Shown: positions 4,823 through 8,632 of the stretch, piece after piece
How positions within the stretch are numbered: the first letter of the stretch is position 1
How the letters are laid out: each line of letters starts with the position of its first letter
Assembly (NCBI GenBank): GCA_052039575.1
Contig: JBQGEK010000080.1
Location: 1 to 8,632, forward strand
Direction: 5' to 3'
Length of the DNA stretch: 8,632 nucleotides
DNA from: Patulibacter sp052039575
GTDB lineage: Bacteria > Actinomycetota > Thermoleophilia > Solirubrobacterales > Solirubrobacteraceae
The notes under the pieces: model-generated
Told to the model about the DNA's origin: nothing
Database searches by the model: none
What the model saw: the letters and a program-made list of their open reading frames with translations, nothing else
Position numbers and translations under genes: made by a program

Positions 4823-6895
4823 TTGAGTTACCGCATCACTGTCGATACCGGCGGCACGTTCACCGACGTGGTCCTGTCGGACCCGGACGGCCGGTTCGTC
4901 GTCGGGAAGTCCCCGACGACGCCGAAGCGCGCCTTCGACGGCGTGAGAGGGGGACTCGAGGTCATCGCCGAGCAGCTGGACCGCAGCGTCGCCGAGATCC
5001 TCGCCGACACCTCGCTGTTCGTCTACTCGACGACGCGTTCGACGAACGCGATCCTCGAGGGCACGACCGCCAAGACCGCGTTCCTCGTGACCGAGGGCTT
5101 CCCGGACGTGCTCGTGCTGCGCGAGGGCGGAAAGCTCAAGACGTTCGAGTTCCGCGACCCGTTCCCCGAGCCGTACATCCCGCGCCGCCTGACCTTCGAG
5201 GTCCCGGAGCGCGTCGGGTCGGACGGCAGCGTGCGGCTCGCGCTCGACGAGGACGCGCTGCGCGAGACCCTCCGCGGGCTGCGGCGCCGCGACGTCGAGG
5301 CGGTGGCGGTCTGTCTGCTCTGGTCGACCGAGAACCCCGACCACGAGCTGGCCGTCGGCCGCCTGATCGAGCAGGAGCTGCCGGGCGTGCCCTACACGCT
5401 CTCGCACCAGATCAATCCGATCGTGCGCGAGTACCGACGGGCCTCGTCGGCGGCGATCGATGCGTCGCTGAAGCCGATGATGGGCGAGCACCTGCGTGCC
5501 GTCTCGTCGGACCTGCGCGAGGCCGGGCTGACCGGCGAGCTGATGGTCGCCACGTCGTTCGGCGGCGTGATGTACCTGGAGGACCTCAGCGAGCGTCCGA
5601 TCTTCTCCGTCCGCTCCGGGCCGTCGATGGCCCCGATCGCGGCGCGGACCTACGGCGCCGCCGACCTCGACCGCAAGGACGTGATCGTCTGCGACGCGGG
5701 CGGGACCAGCTTCGACGTCTCGCTGGTCCGCGACGGTGACGTCACGTACACCCGCGACACCTGGCTCGGTCCGGTCTTCACCGGCCACCTGACCGGCTCG
5801 ACGTCGGTCGACGTCCGCTCGATCGGTGCCGGCGGCGGCTCGATCGCCTGGGTCGATCCCGGCGGACTGCTGCACGTCGGGCCGCAGAGCGCCGGGGCCG
5901 ACCCCGGTCCCGCCTGCTACGGGCGCGGAGGAGACCGGCCGACGGTGACCGACGCGGCGGTGCTGCTCGGCTACATCGACCCCGCGAGCTTCCTCGGCGG
6001 CCGGATGGCGCTCGACGCCTCGGCGGCCGAGCGGGTGCTCGGGACGCTCGGCGAGCAGCTCGGGCTCTCCGCCCACGAGGCGGCGCGCGCGGTGCTCGAC
6101 GTCGCCAACGAGCACATGGTTGGCGCGGTCCGCGAGATGACGATCAACGAGGGGATCGACCCGCGCGAGAGCCTGGTCGTTGCGGGCGGCGGGGCCGCGG
6201 GCCTGAACATCGCCGAGATCTGCCGCGAGCTCGGCTGCGACGACATCCTGATTCCGCGCACGGCCGGGGCGCTGAGCGCCGCGGGCGCCCAGTTCGCCGA
6301 CGTCGTCTCGGAGTTCAACCAGAGCTTCTACGCGCGCACGACGGAGTTCGACTTCGACGGCGTCAACGCGGTGCTCGACGACCTCGACGAGCAGGTACGG
6401 GCGTTCGCCGACCGGCTGCGCGAGCGCGGGATGACCGAGATGCGCACCGAGTACTTCGTCAGTGCGCGCTACCTGTACCAGGTGTGGGAGCTCGAGCTTC
6501 CGCTGCGGTCCGCGCGCTTCGGCGGCCCCGACGACCTGACGGCGCTGAGCCGCGGGTTCGACGAGATCCACGAGCGGCTGCTCGCGGTGGCCGACCCCGG
6601 CGCGCCGCTCGAGTGCCTGACCTGGAAGGCGCGGCTCACGGCCACGGTCGAGACCGCCGGTCTGCAGCGGCTCGGGGCCGGAGCGGGCACCGGAGGCTCG
6701 GCATCGCGGACGCGGCGGGCGTCGTTCCGCGGCGAGTGGCTCGACGCGACGGTCGTGCCCGGCGGCGACCTGCGCCAGGGGGAGACGCTGAACGGCCCCG
6801 CGATCATCGAAGAGGCGACGAGCACGATCGTCGTGCCGCCGGACTGCTCGGTCACCGTGACCGCGTTCGACAACTACCACCTGGAGGTCAAGTGA
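4823..6895 (+). CDS. hyuA: Hydantoinase A / 5-oxoprolinase-type ATP-dependent subunit (HyuA; acetone-carboxylase beta-like superfamily)
   Basis: This 690-residue subunit has the normal family length. HyuA-type proteins use an ASKHA (actin/hexokinase-like) ATPase fold to activate a carbonyl or lactam substrate for the partner HyuB. Examples are ATP-dependent hydantoin, 5-oxoproline and caprolactam hydrolysis, and acetone or acetophenone carboxylation. The N-terminal phosphate loop is DTGGTFTD (8-15). Then come STTRSTNAILEG (69-80), REYRRASSAA (202-211), the second phosphate loop DAGGTSFDVS (291-300), GPQSAGADPGPACYG (353-367) and VAGGGAAGLN (453-462) of the nucleotide pocket. The C-terminal domain ends with NGPAIIEEATSTIVVPPD (657-674), typical of the superfamily. 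The start is TTG, supported by GGAG (4813-4816) 6 nt upstream and by the phosphate loop beginning at residue 8. Its stop overlaps the hyuB ATG by one base. The substrate cannot be assigned from sequence. Confidence 0.9.
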   Translation: MSYRITVDTGGTFTDVVLSDPDGRFVVGKSPTTPKRAFDGVRGGLEVIAEQLDRSVAEILADTSLFVYSTTRSTNAILEGTTAKTAFLVTEGFPDVLVLREGGKLKTFEFRDPFPEPYIPRRLTFEVPERVGSDGSVRLALDEDALRETLRGLRRRDVEAVAVCLLWSTENPDHELAVGRLIEQELPGVPYTLSHQINPIVREYRRASSAAIDASLKPMMGEHLRAVSSDLREAGLTGELMVATSFGGVMYLEDLSERPIFSVRSGPSMAPIAARTYGAADLDRKDVIVCDAGGTSFDVSLVRDGDVTYTRDTWLGPVFTGHLTGSTSVDVRSIGAGGGSIAWVDPGGLLHVGPQSAGADPGPACYGRGGDRPTVTDAAVLLGYIDPASFLGGRMALDASAAERVLGTLGEQLGLSAHEAARAVLDVANEHMVGAVREMTINEGIDPRESLVVAGGGAAGLNIAEICRELGCDDILIPRTAGALSAAGAQFADVVSEFNQSFYARTTEFDFDGVNAVLDDLDEQVRAFADRLRERGMTEMRTEYFVSARYLYQVWELELPLRSARFGGPDDLTALSRGFDEIHERLLAVADPGAPLECLTWKARLTATVETAGLQRLGAGAGTGGSASRTRRASFRGEWLDATVVPGGDLRQGETLNGPAIIEEATSTIVVPPDCSVTVTAFDNYHLEVK

Positions 6896-8632
6896 TGCTC
6901 GGCGACGACGCGACGCAGGGGGCGGTCCCGGACTTCGATCCGGCGCTGCTGGCGGTGATGGCCAACCGGGTCGACACGATCGTCCGCGAGATGACGAGCA
7001 CGATGCTGCGGGCGGGCCGCTCGGCGGTGATCAACGTCGCCCGCGACTTCTCGTGCTCGCTGGTGACGGCCGACAACGAGCTGCTGTCGGCGGCCGGCGG
7101 GATCCCGGTCCACGTGATCGGGTCGCACCTGCAGACCGCGGCGATGCAGGAGCTGCACCCGGACCTGCGCGAGGGCGACGCCTACCTCGACAACGACCCG
7201 TACGTCGCCAACACGCACCACGCCGACCACACCGTGCTCGTCCCGGTGTTCCTCGACGGCGAGCACATGTTCACCGCCGTCGCCAAGGCGCACCAGGCGG
7301 ACATCGGCAACGCGGTGCCGACGACGTACAGCGCGCTGGCCAAGGACATCTACGAGGAGGGAGCGATCTCGTTCCCCTGCGTGAAGATCCAGGACGACTA
7401 CCGCGACGTCGACGACATCATCCGGATGGCGCGCCGCCGGATCCGCGTGCCGGACCAGTGGTACGGCGACTACCTGGCGATGCTCGGCTCGGCGCGCACC
7501 GGCGAGCGCCGGCTCAAGGCGCTCGTCGAGAAGTACGGCAAGGACCTGGTCAAGCGCTTCGTTCGCGAGTGGCTCGACTACTCCGAGCGCCGCACGATCG
7601 CGGCGATCGGCGAGCTGCCGAGCGGCACGTACCACGGCAGTGGACAGTACGACTCCTACGCGGGGTTCCCCGCGGTGCGGTTCAAGACGGTGACCACGGT
7701 CGACGCCGAGCAGGGCCGCGTGACGGTCGACCTGCGCGACAACCCCGATTCGGTGCCCAACGGGATCAACCTGTCGCGCGCCACGTCGCTGAACAACGCG
7801 GTGACGGGCCTGCTCAACGTGCTCGACCCGGACATCCCGCACAACGGCGGGACCTTCCGGCGGATCGAGGTGCTGCTGCGGGAGGGCTGCGTGGTCGGGA
7901 TTGCGCGGCACCCGGACTGCTGCTCGCTCGCCACGACCAACGTCGCCGACCGGCTGGTCAACGCGATCCAGTCGTCGTTCGAGGCGGCCGGACCCGGCTT
8001 CGGCCTGGCCGAGGGCGGAAGCGGGATCACGTCCGGGCTGTCGGTGGTCTCGGGGGTCGACGCCCGCGACGGACGTCCATTCGTCAACCAGCTGATCACC
8101 GCGAGCAACGGCGGGCCGGCGACGCCCCACGGCGACGGCTGGCTGACCTGGGTGGTGCCGTGCGCCGCCGGGATGCTCTACCGCGACTCGGTCGAGGTCA
8201 ACGAGCAGAAGTACCCGCTGCACTTCTCCCAGGTTCGGATCAAGACCGACGGCGGCGGCGCCGGCCGGCACCGCGGCGCGCCCGGTCTCGAGGTCGAGTT
8301 CGGACCGGTCGGCGGGCCGTGCAACGCGATCTACTCCGCCGACTGCCACGAGACCGCCCCGCGAGGCGTCCACGGTGGTCGGTCGGGCCTGACGTCGCAG
8401 ATGCATCGGACCGCGGCCGACGGAACCGTGGTGCCGCTCGGGTCGACGGAGTCGCTGGTGCTCGAGGAGGGCGACCTGCTCTACGGCAGCGACACCGGGG
8501 GCGGCGGCTACGGCGACCCGTTCGAGCGCGAGCCCGCCCGGGTGCTCCACGACGTCGTCGAGCGCTGGGTCAGCCGCGAGCACGCGCGCGACGCCTACGG
8601 AGTCGTGATCGTCGGCGACGCGGACGACGAGA
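6895..8632 (+). CDS. hyuB: Hydantoinase B / oxoprolinase-type catalytic subunit (HyuB), 3' end outside the window
   Basis: The frame stays open for 579 codons from ATG 6895 to the window edge. HyuB supplies the metal-dependent partner subunit of HyuA in ATP-dependent amidohydrolases and ketone carboxylases. The N-terminus has the helix FDPALLAVMANRVDTIVREM (14-33) and SAVINVARDFSC (43-54). Likely metal-site residues lie in DNDPYVANTHHADHT (99-113; His108, Asp111) and AHQADIGN (132-139; His133, Asp136), matching the family's THLxD and AHxAD motifs. Later landmarks are LSRATSLNNAV (293-303), HPDCCSLATTNVADR (339-353), TASNGGPATPHGDG (402-415), KTDGGGAGRHRGAPG (450-464) and the C-terminal GGGGYGDPFERE (535-546). 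YGVV (568-571) normally falls close to the end, so probably only a few tens of residues are missing. GGAGG (6883-6887) lies 7 nt before the ATG, and the TGATG overlap with hyuA implies translational coupling. Confidence 0.9.
   Translation, partial: MLGDDATQGAVPDFDPALLAVMANRVDTIVREMTSTMLRAGRSAVINVARDFSCSLVTADNELLSAAGGIPVHVIGSHLQTAAMQELHPDLREGDAYLDNDPYVANTHHADHTVLVPVFLDGEHMFTAVAKAHQADIGNAVPTTYSALAKDIYEEGAISFPCVKIQDDYRDVDDIIRMARRRIRVPDQWYGDYLAMLGSARTGERRLKALVEKYGKDLVKRFVREWLDYSERRTIAAIGELPSGTYHGSGQYDSYAGFPAVRFKTVTTVDAEQGRVTVDLRDNPDSVPNGINLSRATSLNNAVTGLLNVLDPDIPHNGGTFRRIEVLLREGCVVGIARHPDCCSLATTNVADRLVNAIQSSFEAAGPGFGLAEGGSGITSGLSVVSGVDARDGRPFVNQLITASNGGPATPHGDGWLTWVVPCAAGMLYRDSVEVNEQKYPLHFSQVRIKTDGGGAGRHRGAPGLEVEFGPVGGPCNAIYSADCHETAPRGVHGGRSGLTSQMHRTAADGTVVPLGSTESLVLEEGDLLYGSDTGGGGYGDPFEREPARVLHDVVERWVSREHARDAYGVVIVGDADDE

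Noticed and set aside
4721..6880. Minus-strand open frame antisense to hyuA (about 720 codons)
   Set aside because: hyuA carries clear conserved motifs along its whole length. The antisense product is His/Arg/Val/Glu-rich with no recognisable domain and would start inside hyuA.
6874..8583. Minus-strand open frame antisense to hyuB (about 570 codons)
   Set aside because: The plus-strand frame from 6895 encodes an unmistakable HyuB. The antisense product is repetitive Arg/Val/Asp sequence without motifs.

Overview
The window is very GC-rich with strong G/C third-position bias, and the genes are tightly packed with overlapping stop/start codons. It carries a luciferase-like (LLM) protein of the F420-dependent type, a family most common in actinobacteria. 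Together these point to a high-GC actinobacterium, perhaps a soil lineage such as Thermoleophilia. That placement is an inference; no marker gene is present.

Layout. (1) Positions 1-2924, plus strand: the end of an operon for a 2-oxoacid (acetoin/pyruvate/branched-chain type) dehydrogenase complex. It holds the 3' part of the E2 acyltransferase, E1-alpha and E1-beta, each overlapping the next. (2) Positions 2925-2977: a short gap between convergent genes, filled by a strong GC hairpin that probably terminates both converging transcripts. (3) Positions 2978-4663, minus strand: a two-gene unit read right to left, a nitroreductase-family flavoprotein followed after 3 nt by an LLM-class oxidoreductase. 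(4) Positions 4664-4822: a comparatively AT-rich divergent control region with one sigma70-type promoter on each strand. A related 16-bp element (13/16 identical, inverted orientation) lies in the spacer of both promoters, and the rightward copy sits inside a dyad. (5) Positions 4823-8632, plus strand: hyuA and hyuB, the two subunits of a hydantoinase/5-oxoprolinase/acetone-carboxylase superfamily enzyme. hyuB runs off the right edge just short of its expected C-terminus.

The E2-E1 operon supplies acyl-CoA from a 2-oxoacid or acetoin. The nitroreductase/LLM pair and the HyuAB pair share a control region with matching operator-like elements, so they are likely co-regulated and may act in one catabolic route, for example on an N-heterocycle, lactam or ketone. 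The substrate cannot be read from the sequence. The most notable points are the shared operator architecture, the gene combination it controls, and an E1-alpha with altered residues at two normally conserved thiamine diphosphate-site positions. I saw no RNA genes, CRISPR arrays, insertion sequences or transposases.
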